The notes under the pieces were generated by a model, which saw only the letters and a program-made list of their open reading frames with translations, was not told the DNA's origin and searched no databases. Both the position numbers and the translations under genes were made by a program. Below are positions 57,584-64,000 of a stretch of 64,000 nucleotides of DNA, one piece after another; the stretch's first letter is position 1, and each line of letters begins with the position of its first letter. This stretch comes from Kitasatospora cinereorecta (GTDB lineage: Bacteria > Actinomycetota > Actinomycetes > Streptomycetales > Streptomycetaceae). The stretch spans positions 434,001 through 498,000 of the forward strand of contig NZ_JAMZDX010000005.1 in the NCBI RefSeq assembly GCF_024172095.1, written 5' to 3'.

Positions 57584-58837
57584 ATGGCGGGCGGATGGCT
57601 GCCACCGGCGGGCGCGCCGCGGCTGCTGGCGACGGCGCAGTTGACCAACGCGGTGGGCGACGGCGCGTACCTGGTGTGCTCGGCGCTGTACTTCACCCGG
57701 GTGGTGGGGCTGTCGCCGGGCGGGATCGGCCTCGGCCTCACCCTCGCCTGGGCGGTCGGCGCGTTCGCCGGGGTGCCGCTCGGGCATCTCGCCGACCGTC
57801 GCGGGCCGCGCGGTACGGCCGCCGCCCTGGCGGTGGCGACGGCGGTCACGGTGGCCGCCTTCCTGCTGGTCCGCTCCTTCCCCGGGTTCCTGCTGGCGGC
57901 CGTCGGCTACGCCTGCGCCCAGACCGGTCTCTCCGCCGCCCGGCAGGCGCTGCTCGCCGGCCTGGTGGAGCCCGAACGCCGCACCGGGGTACGGGCGTTC
58001 CTGCAGTCCACGGTGAACGCCGGGCTCGCCGTCGGCGCCGCGCTCGGCGGCGTCGCCCTGCACCTGGACACCCGGGCCGCGTACCTGACCGTGCTGGGCG
58101 TGGACGCGCTGGCCTTCCTCGGCTCGGCCGCACTGCTGCTGCGGCTGCCCGCCGTGCAGCCGGTGGCGGCGGAGCCGGGCGCGCCGCGGCTGGCGGTGCT
58201 GCGCGACCGCCCGTACGCGCTGGTGGCGCTGATCAACGCGGTGATGCTGCTCTACATGCCGCTGCTGTCGCTGATCCTCCCGCTGTGGATCGTCGGGCGG
58301 ACCGCCGCACCCGACTGGCTCGCCGCCGGACTGCTGGTGCTCAACACGCTGAGCGTGGTGGTCTTCCAGGTGCGGGTGGCGCGCGGGGTGAAGGGACTGG
58401 CCTCGGCGGCCCGGTACGTGCGGTGGGCCGGGGTGCTGCTCGGGCTGTCCTGCGCGGGCTTCGCGCTCTCCGCCGCCGGGCACAGCGGCTGGACGGCCGC
58501 CGCGGTGCTGCTGGCGGCCGGCGCCGTGCAGGTGCTCGGCGAGATGATGCTGGCCTCCGGCGCCTGGGAGATCGGCTTCGGCCTGGCGCCGGCCGACCGG
58601 CAGGGCCAGTACCAGGGCTTCTTCGGCACCGGGGTGGCGCTCGCCAGGATGCTGGGACCGGCCCTGCTGACCACCGTGGTGCTCGGCTGGGGACCGCCCG
58701 GCTGGCTGGCGCTCGGCCTGGTCTTCGCGCTCGCGGGCACCGCCATGGCGCCTGCCGTCCGCCGGGCCGAACGCACCCGCGACGCCGACCCGGCCGCGGA
58801 CCTCGCGGCCGGTCGGGAACGCCTGGTGGGCAGCTGA
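57584..58837 (+). CDS. MFS transporter
   Basis: 417-aa major facilitator with about 12 hydrophobic helices. Seen: opening NAVGDGAYLVCSALYFTRVV, the loop 2-3 motif GHLADRRGPRG (consensus GxxxDRxGRR), and the TM5 region RQALLAGLVEPERRTGVRAF. Typical of actinobacterial drug or metabolite exporters. ATG follows a GGGGGGA run. Short downstream gap and no clear terminator. Confidence 0.9.
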   Translation: MAGGWLPPAGAPRLLATAQLTNAVGDGAYLVCSALYFTRVVGLSPGGIGLGLTLAWAVGAFAGVPLGHLADRRGPRGTAAALAVATAVTVAAFLLVRSFPGFLLAAVGYACAQTGLSAARQALLAGLVEPERRTGVRAFLQSTVNAGLAVGAALGGVALHLDTRAAYLTVLGVDALAFLGSAALLLRLPAVQPVAAEPGAPRLAVLRDRPYALVALINAVMLLYMPLLSLILPLWIVGRTAAPDWLAAGLLVLNTLSVVVFQVRVARGVKGLASAARYVRWAGVLLGLSCAGFALSAAGHSGWTAAAVLLAAGAVQVLGEMMLASGAWEIGFGLAPADRQGQYQGFFGTGVALARMLGPALLTTVVLGWGPPGWLALGLVFALAGTAMAPAVRRAERTRDADPAADLAAGRERLVGS

Positions 58838-58882
58838 CGGTGCGGCCGCCGGAGCGGCAGGCGGATCAGCCCGCGTTCTCGC

Positions 58883-59152
58883 TCACGCCGGCGGGTAGTC
58901 GGGAACGGTCGCGCCCTCCTTGAGCTCCCCGTGGGCCTTGGTCAGCAGCTGCATGGCGAGGTCGTTCAGCGCCCGCGCGCCGGCCACCTCCTCGCCCACG
59001 CGCAGCTGCGGGCTGTCGGCGTGGTGTCGGGTGCTGTAGCCGTGACCGCGGACCTCGGTGCCGTCCGCGAGGCGCACCATCGCGGCGGCCTTGGTCCGGT
59101 CGCCGTCCTCCGCGAACTCCATCTCGATGTGCCATCCGACGAGCGTCCTCAT
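58883..59152 (-). CDS. DUF1876 family dsRBD-like protein
   Basis: 89 aa. Seen: HIEMEFAEDGDRTKAAAMVRL, GHGYSTRHHADSPQLRVGEE and ALNDLAMQLLTKAHGEL, the conserved blocks of DUF1876, which resemble a double-stranded-RNA-binding fold. Function unknown. Convergent with the MFS gene, 45 bp apart. Confidence 0.92.
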   Translation of the reverse strand: MRTLVGWHIEMEFAEDGDRTKAAAMVRLADGTEVRGHGYSTRHHADSPQLRVGEEVAGARALNDLAMQLLTKAHGELKEGATVPDYPPA

Positions 59153-59252
59153 GGCCGCCACCTCCTGGGGGTGCGGGTTTCCTGGGCCTTTCCGGCCCTT
59201 CCAGCGTGCGCCCGCCACCCCCGGCGGGCCACTTTGCCCCGAGCCCGGCCGG

Positions 59253-59429
59253 TCAGAGCCTGGGCTCGGGCGGCTGCGCCTCGCGGCCGGCGGCCACCGC
59301 GGTCTCCACCGGTCGGCAGCTCTCCTCGCCCGTGTCGGCGTGCACCACCCGCAACGTCTTCTGCGGGCCGCCCGGTTCGACGCGCTGCGCATGGCCGCAG
59401 CGCGGGCAGAGCAGCGGGATCTTCGTCAT
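59253..59429 (-). CDS. Small zinc-ribbon hypothetical protein
   Basis: 58 aa with an N-terminal PLLCPRCGHAQRV half-ribbon and a later VHADTGEESCRP cysteine. Too short for family assignment. ATG at 59429 gives a plausible start; about 100 bp from the DUF1876 start, so the two may be cotranscribed. Confidence 0.55.
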   Translation of the reverse strand: MTKIPLLCPRCGHAQRVEPGGPQKTLRVVHADTGEESCRPVETAVAAGREAQPPEPRL

Positions 59430-59567
59430 GGCACCGCCCACGCGCCCGCCGGCCGGACCGCCGCGCCGCACGTGGCCTCCTCCCTTCCCAGTGTGCGCCC
59501 CGGCCGCCCGGCGCGACGCCCGGGAAAACCGCTCGCCGCGCGGGCCCGGGCCGCGCAGACTGCCGCG

Positions 59568-60212
59568 ATGACCAGCTTCCGCACCCACCGGCGCCGGGTC
59601 CTCGACCCCGCCCTGCCCCCGTACCGGCGGCTCTCCGCCCTGCGGACCTGCCTGACCTGCTTCGCCCCGTACGGGCTGCGCGGCACGTACCACCACCTGA
59701 CCCTGAGCGCCCGGATCCCCCGCGACCTCGGCGACGACCCGCAGTCGCTGGCCCGCGCGGTGGAGGAACTGCACGAGGCACGGGAGCTGTGGCGGGCCCA
59801 CGCCGAGCGGTGGATCGCCGGGCGCCGCACCGAGAAGCGGCTCGGCCGGCGCGGCACGCGGCCCGGGGAGCCGTGGTGGTCGGCCGGGCCGTTCCCGGTG
59901 GCGTGGGCGGACCCGACCGTCCACCCGCCGCTCGACCTGCCCGCGTACGTGCGGCGGCGGATCGCCCTGGCCGACGGTGCGGACCTGCCCGGGTGCCCGC
60001 ACTGCGGCGACGAGCGGGATCCCGGCCTGCGGGCCACCGGCCACGGCTTCGTCGAATGGTGCCGCGGCTGCCGGGTGGAACGGCGCCCCTGCCCCTGCGG
60101 CCGTCAGCACCACCCGGGGGACACGGAGGCGGCCTGGCCGGCGATCTGGCGCCGGGAGCACGTGGGCGGCCCGGGGGACGGGGAGCAGGTCAGGCGTGGG
60201 TGGGGACGGTGA
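59568..60212 (+). CDS. Hypothetical protein with C-terminal cysteine cluster
   Basis: 214 aa, family not recognised. Basic N-terminal half with an ALRTCLTCFAPYGLRGTYHH element, and a C-terminal Cys/His block (CPHCGDE, EWCRGCRVERRPCPCGRQHH, about 140-190) that should bind zinc. Possibly a nucleic-acid or mobile-element-associated protein, but nothing more can be claimed. Overlaps the convergent anti-sigma gene by 23 bp. Confidence 0.65.
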   Translation: MTSFRTHRRRVLDPALPPYRRLSALRTCLTCFAPYGLRGTYHHLTLSARIPRDLGDDPQSLARAVEELHEARELWRAHAERWIAGRRTEKRLGRRGTRPGEPWWSAGPFPVAWADPTVHPPLDLPAYVRRRIALADGADLPGCPHCGDERDPGLRATGHGFVEWCRGCRVERRPCPCGRQHHPGDTEAAWPAIWRREHVGGPGDGEQVRRGWGR

Positions 60213-60915
60213 CCAGGAGCCGGCCGGTGTCGAGGGTGCGGACCTCGAAGTGGTCGATGGCGGACGGCGCGAGGGCGGTGCCGCCGGCGGTGTGCAGGGT
60301 GCTGGAGGTGTAGCCGGCGGGCGGGACGGCCCAGGTGGTGACCGTCTGGCGCTCGCCCGCGGGCGAGACCGCGACCAGGTCGCAGGTGAGCGGGCCGTTC
60401 ACGTTGGAGAGCGCCAGGGTGATCTGGCTGCCCCAGGTCTTCGCGGTGACCCCGACCTGGGCCGAGACACCGGTCGCGGCATCGGTCGCACTGAACTGCT
60501 GCGCCGCGACGGCGACCTGGGCCGGCGCCTGGGTGAGCGCCCAGGTCGCGGCCGGACCGCCGAACGCGATCAGCGCGGCGCACGCCGCGAGGACCAGGCG
60601 GCGGACGCGGCTGCGCCGCCTGGTGGTACTGACCTCGGCGATCAGCCGGTCCAGCAGCTCGGGTCCGGGCGCGGGTGCGGGCACTGATGCTGATGCGCCG
60701 GGGGCGCCGGCCGCCGACTCGGCGCGGGACTCGGCGAGTTCGGCGAGCAGCGGGGTCAGGCCGGAGAGTTCGTCGACCTCGGCGGCGCAGCGCGTGCAGC
60801 CGGCCAGGTGGGTCTCGAACCGCTGCCGGTCGTCCGGGTCGAGGACGCCGAGGACGTACGCGCCGACGTCGACGTGGTCGTCGCGGTCGTCCGGGTGCGC
60901 GTGGTACGGCGTCAC
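60190..60915 (-). CDS. RskA-like anti-sigma factor with zf-HC2 domain
   Basis: 241 aa. Seen: zinc-binding THLAGCTRC (His36, Cys40, Cys43) of ZAS-type anti-sigma factors, a single transmembrane helix (about 106-126), and an extracytoplasmic RskA domain (SNVNGPLTCDLVAVSPAGER, TWAVPPAGYT). Start GTG overlaps the sigma gene stop (GTGA). The pair resembles mycobacterial SigK/RskA. Confidence 0.9.
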   Translation of the reverse strand: MTPYHAHPDDRDDHVDVGAYVLGVLDPDDRQRFETHLAGCTRCAAEVDELSGLTPLLAELAESRAESAAGAPGASASVPAPAPGPELLDRLIAEVSTTRRRSRVRRLVLAACAALIAFGGPAATWALTQAPAQVAVAAQQFSATDAATGVSAQVGVTAKTWGSQITLALSNVNGPLTCDLVAVSPAGERQTVTTWAVPPAGYTSSTLHTAGGTALAPSAIDHFEVRTLDTGRLLVTVPTHA

Positions 60916-61478
60916 GATGTCACTCCTCGTTCCTCGAGCGCGAGCTTCAACGCTCTCAGCGCATAGAAGATCCGGGACCGAACCGTACCCGGCGGGACGC
61001 CGAGCAGGGCGGCCGCCTCGTTGACGGTCCTGCCCTTCAGGTAGGTCTCGACGATCACCGTGCGGTGGGCCTCGGTGAGGTCGTCGAGCGCCTCGGAGAT
61101 GGTCATCAGCCGCAGCGCCCGCTCGAGTTCGTCCTCGGCGGGCAGCAGCTCGAGCGGGGCCGGGTCGACCTCGTGCGGGCGGGCCCGGCTGCTGCGGTGG
61201 TTGTCGATCACGATCCGCCGGGCGACCGTGACCAGCCAGGGGCGCAGGTTGCCCTGCCCGGCGTCCAGGTGGTCGATGTTGCGCCAGGCGCGCACCAGCG
61301 TCTCCTGCACCACGTCCTCGGCGCGCTGCCGGTCGCCCGCGACCAGTCGCAGCACGAAGCCGAACAGTGGCCCCGCGTGGTCGCGGTAGAGCGCCCGCAT
61401 CAGCTCCTCGTCCGTGCCGGCGCCGCTGGGACGGGCGGCCCGGTCGGAGGGGCCCCAGGTACGGGGATGCTCGGCCAC
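60912..61478 (-). CDS. ECF RNA polymerase sigma factor, SigK/SigL-like
   Basis: 188 aa. Seen: sigma region 2 (about 25-95, LVAGDRQRAEDVVQETLVRAWRN and WLVTVARRIVIDNHRS) and region 4 (about 125-180, LTEAHRTVIVETYLKGRTVN then PPGTVRSRIFYALRAL). GTG at 61478 follows AAGGA by 8 nt; the frame is open farther upstream but not family-like. Cotranscribed with its RskA-like anti-sigma factor. Targets unknown; the lipoprotein gene upstream is a possible one. Confidence 0.92.
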   Translation of the reverse strand: MAEHPRTWGPSDRAARPSGAGTDEELMRALYRDHAGPLFGFVLRLVAGDRQRAEDVVQETLVRAWRNIDHLDAGQGNLRPWLVTVARRIVIDNHRSSRARPHEVDPAPLELLPAEDELERALRLMTISEALDDLTEAHRTVIVETYLKGRTVNEAAALLGVPPGTVRSRIFYALRALKLALEERGVTS

Positions 61479-61652
61479 GGCGCCATCCTTGCGCACCTGT
61501 ACCTCCAGGTCGAGACGGTCCGTTCTCGGCCCTCGCGTCCCGCCCGCCACGGCCGGACGCTCCGGGCCGCCGCCTCAAGTCGGAGGCGGTTGCTGTCGAT
61601 AACCACAGGGGTGCGGCGCGGGCGCCCGCGCCGCACCCACCCGGCCGGCGGA

Positions 61653-61686
61653 TCGGTACCGGCCGGGCCCGGCGGCCCGGTACCGA
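61653..61686 (-). terminator. Hairpin after the second COG4315 lipoprotein gene
   Basis: TCGGTACCGG (61653-61662) pairs with CCGGTACCGA (61677-61686), perfect 10-bp stem, 14-nt GC-rich loop, 40 bp beyond the lipoprotein stop in the leftward direction. Confidence 0.65.
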
Positions 61687-61725
61687 CGGCGCCGGCGGTC
61701 TGCGGCCGGCGGCCGGACCGGGCTC

Positions 61726-62316
61726 TCAGTAGCCGTAGCCGCCCCCACCGGTGCTCGGGCTCGCGGGCTGGGACGCGGCCATCGCCTTGCCGCCGGTGGG
61801 TGTCGCGGCGAACCAGATGCCCATGACGCCCTGGCCCTTGGTGTCGCCGGGCTTGCTGTCGGCCCCGTAGCGGTACAACGGCCAGCCGTTCAGGGTGAGT
61901 TGCTTGCTGCCGTCGGACCGGGTGACGGTGGACACCAGCTTGCTGTCGATGCCCTTGAGCTGCGAGGTGTCACCGCCGGCCAGGGCCGGCGGCCAGGTAC
62001 TGGCGCAGGTCCCGGTGCAGTTGGACATGGACGGGCTCGCGGTGTCCTTGTCGAACCGGTACAGCGTGAACCCGTTGCCGTCGGTGACGACGGTGCCGAG
62101 CGAGGTCGTGGTCGTGGTCATCAGCGCCGGCTTGCCGCTGTTCGGCGTGGACGGCGTGCCGGTGGACGGAGAGGAGGGCGCGGCGGGCGCGCTGCTCGCC
62201 GGCGGGTTGGAGGGCTGGCCGGTCGGCGACGAGCCGGACGAGCCGCACGCCGCGACGAGGGCGGTGGCGGCCAGGCCGGAGGCGACGGCGAGGGCGAGAC
62301 GGCTGTTCCTGGGCAT
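61726..62316 (-). CDS. COG4315 repeat lipoprotein
   Basis: 196 aa. Seen: lipobox VAAC (Cys24), a Ser/Pro/Thr linker (25-65), and two COG4315 units: SLGTVVTDGNGFTLYRFDKD with NCTGTCASTWPP, and KQLTLNGWPLYRYGADSK with GVMGIWFAATP. A paralogue of the 39-kb lipoprotein with a complete second unit. A hairpin (62352-62359/62364-62371) lies in the leader. Sits directly upstream of the ECF sigma operon, transcribed toward it. Confidence 0.9.
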   Translation of the reverse strand: MPRNSRLALAVASGLAATALVAACGSSGSSPTGQPSNPPASSAPAAPSSPSTGTPSTPNSGKPALMTTTTTSLGTVVTDGNGFTLYRFDKDTASPSMSNCTGTCASTWPPALAGGDTSQLKGIDSKLVSTVTRSDGSKQLTLNGWPLYRYGADSKPGDTKGQGVMGIWFAATPTGGKAMAASQPASPSTGGGGYGY

Positions 62317-62512
62317 GGCGGGTTCCCCACGGACCTGGGCGGCAGTGGCTTGGGGAGCCTTCCGGCTCCCCGGGTGGCGCGAACGCCCGTTCCCCCTTGG
62401 GTACGGACCGGACGGGCGGAGCGTTCAAGGCGCCGCGGATTTCCTGCGGAATAGCGCGGCGGCCGGTGCGGTTGACGCGTCCGACAGAGCTTGCGAAGGG
62501 CAGGTGGAAGCT

Positions 62513-62890
62513 GTGAGCACGGTCGAGCTGACCAAGGACAACTTCGACGACGTGGTCGAGGGTCCGGACGGCAAGGAGTTCGTCCTGATCGACTTCTGGG
62601 CGGCCTGGTGCGGGCCGTGCCGGTCGTTCGCGCCGGTCTTCGAGCGCGCGTCCGAGAAGCACCAGGACCTCACCTTCGCCAAGGTCGACACCGAGGCGCA
62701 GCAGGAGCTGGCGGCCGCGTTCGAGATCCGGTCGATCCCGACCCTGGCGATCATCCGCGAAGGGGTGCTGGTGTTCGCACAGCCCGGCGCGCTGCCGGAG
62801 CAGGCGCTGGACGACCTGATCAGCCAGGCCCGCGCGCTGGACATGACCGAGGTGCACGCCAAGGTCGCCGCCCAGAAGGCGGCCGGCTGA
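62513..62890 (+). CDS. Thioredoxin
   Basis: 125 aa, thioredoxin fold with active site WCGPC (Cys33, Cys36) preceded by VLIDFWAA, and PTLAIIREG with the cis-proline. Slightly longer C-terminal helix than standard TrxA (DMTEVHAKVAAQK). GTG at 62513 gives the STVEL start; GTG at 62504 is in frame. General disulfide reductase; no thioredoxin reductase gene in the window. Confidence 0.93.
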   Translation: MSTVELTKDNFDDVVEGPDGKEFVLIDFWAAWCGPCRSFAPVFERASEKHQDLTFAKVDTEAQQELAAAFEIRSIPTLAIIREGVLVFAQPGALPEQALDDLISQARALDMTEVHAKVAAQKAAG

Positions 62891-62974
62891 CCCACCGGCC
62901 CGCTGTCCGGGTACGCCGTCCGGTCGGGATCATCGGAGCAGGGAGCATGATCGTTCCGTCGTAGACTTCACGGA

Positions 62975-63634
62975 ATGAACGATGCGATCGAACTGGTGAT
63001 CTTCGACTGCGACGGCGTGCTGCTGGACAGCGAGCGGCTGGCGGTACGGGTGGACGCGGTGGTCCTGGCCGCCCTCGGGTGGGAGCTGACCACCGAGGAG
63101 ATCGTCCACCGCTTCGTCGGCCGCTCGCACCGGTCGATGGTCGAGCAGATCGAGGCCCACCTCGGCCGGCGCCTCCCGGACGGCTGGGAGGACGAGTTCC
63201 AGCACCTCTACGACGAGGCCTTCGCCAACGAACTCGCGCCGGTCGACGGCATCGTCGAAGCCCTGGACCGGATCACCCTCCCGACCTGCGTCGCCTCCAG
63301 CAGCAGCCACCCGCGCCTGCGGACCACCCTCGGCAGCACCGGCCTGCTGCCGCGCTTCGAAGGCCGGATCTTCAGCGCGAGCGAGGTCGCCCACGGCAAA
63401 CCGGCCCCCGACCTCTTCCTGCACGCCGCCGCGCGCATGGGCGTCGCCCCCTCCCGCTGCATCGTGGTCGAGGACAGCCGCCACGGCGTGGCCGCGGCCC
63501 GCGCGGCGGGCATGCGAGCCCTCGGCTACGCCGGCGGACTCACCCCGGCCGAGTGGCTCCAGGGCCCGGACACCGTCGTCTTCGACGACATGTCCCACCT
63601 CCCCACCCTCCTGGGCCAGGTCCCCGCCCACTGA
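62975..63634 (+). CDS. HAD-superfamily phosphatase (beta-phosphoglucomutase/GPH-like)
   Basis: 219 aa. Seen: nucleophile motif FDCDGVLLDSE (Asp11, Asp13), Thr/Ser motif in CVASSSSH, and VVEDSRHGVAAARAAGM (motif 4). Family includes beta-phosphoglucomutase, phosphoglycolate phosphatase and sugar phosphatases; YcjU/YqaB-like substrates are likely. TAGACT lies 7 nt before the ATG with no Shine-Dalgarno, so the mRNA may be leaderless. Confidence 0.9.
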   Translation: MNDAIELVIFDCDGVLLDSERLAVRVDAVVLAALGWELTTEEIVHRFVGRSHRSMVEQIEAHLGRRLPDGWEDEFQHLYDEAFANELAPVDGIVEALDRITLPTCVASSSSHPRLRTTLGSTGLLPRFEGRIFSASEVAHGKPAPDLFLHAAARMGVAPSRCIVVEDSRHGVAAARAAGMRALGYAGGLTPAEWLQGPDTVVFDDMSHLPTLLGQVPAH

Positions 63635-63717
63635 CCCGCCCAGCCCCGGGCCACCGCACCTCCCGCCTCCGGCGGGGTCAGCAGACCGAACCGGAAGCAC
63701 CGCGGCACCTCCCGCGC

Positions 63718-63770
63718 GCCCAGGCCGGACAGGAGCAGGCGGAACGCCAGCGCGAAGCCACGGCCCTCGA
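63718..63770. repeat. Decayed duplicate of the tetR-like 3' tail
   Basis: 63718-63770 matches 63837-63889 at about 49 of 53 positions. Read leftward it encodes RGFALAFRLLLSGLG, versus RGFELALRLLLSGLG in the gene. No start or stop fits a gene of its own. Confidence 0.6.
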
Positions 63771-63830
63771 ACGCCGCAGTCGGCGGACGCCGCAGGCCCG
63801 CCCGGCGCCACCTCACCCCTGCGGCGTGGC

Positions 63831-64000
63831 TCAGCAGCCCAGGCCGGACAGGAGCAGGCGGAGCGCCAGCTCGAAGCCGCGGTCGTCGAGGCCCGGGCCG
63901 CGGTCGGCGGAGGCTTCGAGGGCGCCGGCGAGGGACGGGTAGTCGGGGCGGTAGGTGGCGGTGTCGCGGGTGAAGCCGGCGGTGAAGGTCTCCAGCGCCG
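63831..64000 (-). CDS. TetR-family regulator, C-terminal fragment (5' end outside window)
   Basis: The last 55 residues or so of a protein ending RGFELALRLLLSGLGC. The pattern LEASADRGPGLDDRGFELAL resembles the C-terminal helices of TetR_C domains, but with so little sequence the family is only probable. Stop TGA at 63831. Confidence 0.5.
   Translation of the reverse strand, partial: ALETFTAGFTRDTATYRPDYPSLAGALEASADRGPGLDDRGFELALRLLLSGLGC

Overview
The window is high-GC actinomycete chromosome, almost certainly Streptomycetaceae (Streptomyces or Kitasatospora): third-position GC is extreme, GTG starts and ATGA/GTGA stop-start overlaps are common, and it carries a hopanoid operon, a class II tRNA-Leu with encoded CCA, an actinobacterial iron box and a type III polyketide synthase set of the alkylresorcinol kind. 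No transposase, integrase, phage gene or CRISPR array was seen.

Left part (0-13.5 kb), mostly leftward. A squalene/hopene operon (hpnC-hpnD-hpnE-polyprenyl synthetase-shc, shc cut by the window edge) lies next to a second leftward operon: nucleotidyltransferase, glycerol-1-phosphate-dehydrogenase-like enzyme, CDP-alcohol phosphotransferase, glycosyltransferase and a TagGH-like ABC exporter. Together these look like a route to an exported glycerophosphate-containing glycolipid or polymer. idi (isopentenyl-PP isomerase) is on the other strand, next to an RsbW-like ATPase gene and tRNA-Leu(GAG).

14-22 kb, leftward: ArsR regulator, acyl-CoA-dehydrogenase-fold flavin monooxygenase, SDR, DUF899, a 4-coumarate-CoA-ligase-like enzyme translationally coupled to a hydroxycinnamoyl-CoA hydratase/lyase-like crotonase, and a FadD-like ligase; perfect hairpins separate most of these units. 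22-25 kb: BlaI-M56 signalling pair followed by a secreted NlpC/P60 hydrolase. 24.8-28.6 kb: a coupled pair of a CHAT (caspase-like) protease and an LCAT-type lipase, the strongest candidate here for an undescribed system. 28.9-39.7 kb: GH13 hydrolase, a UbiA prenyltransferase divergent from an SrsABC-like set (type III PKS, ICMT-type methyltransferase, FAD oxygenase), amidase, DrrAB-like exporter and a COG4315 lipoprotein.

40-44.9 kb: APC permease, PhnA-like protein, and an ArsR-SulP-DUF6126 chain with a perfect palindrome upstream. 45-53 kb: a fatty-acid-type catabolic regulon. Two convergent operons (kinase + three acyl-CoA dehydrogenases; two SDRs + quinone oxidoreductase) each begin at an identical 23-bp dyad, beside a TetR gene, and meet at a cluster of long inverted repeats that also contains a decayed second copy of the last dehydrogenase's 3' end.

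53-64 kb: MITE-like repeat, DUF4331, an iron-box-controlled DUF2470 (heme-utilisation type) gene, VOC protein, ferredoxin-reductase-like flavoprotein, MFS exporter, small DUF1876 and zinc-ribbon proteins, an ECF sigma/RskA-like anti-sigma pair, a second COG4315 lipoprotein, thioredoxin, a HAD phosphatase and the 3' end of what looks like a TetR gene.
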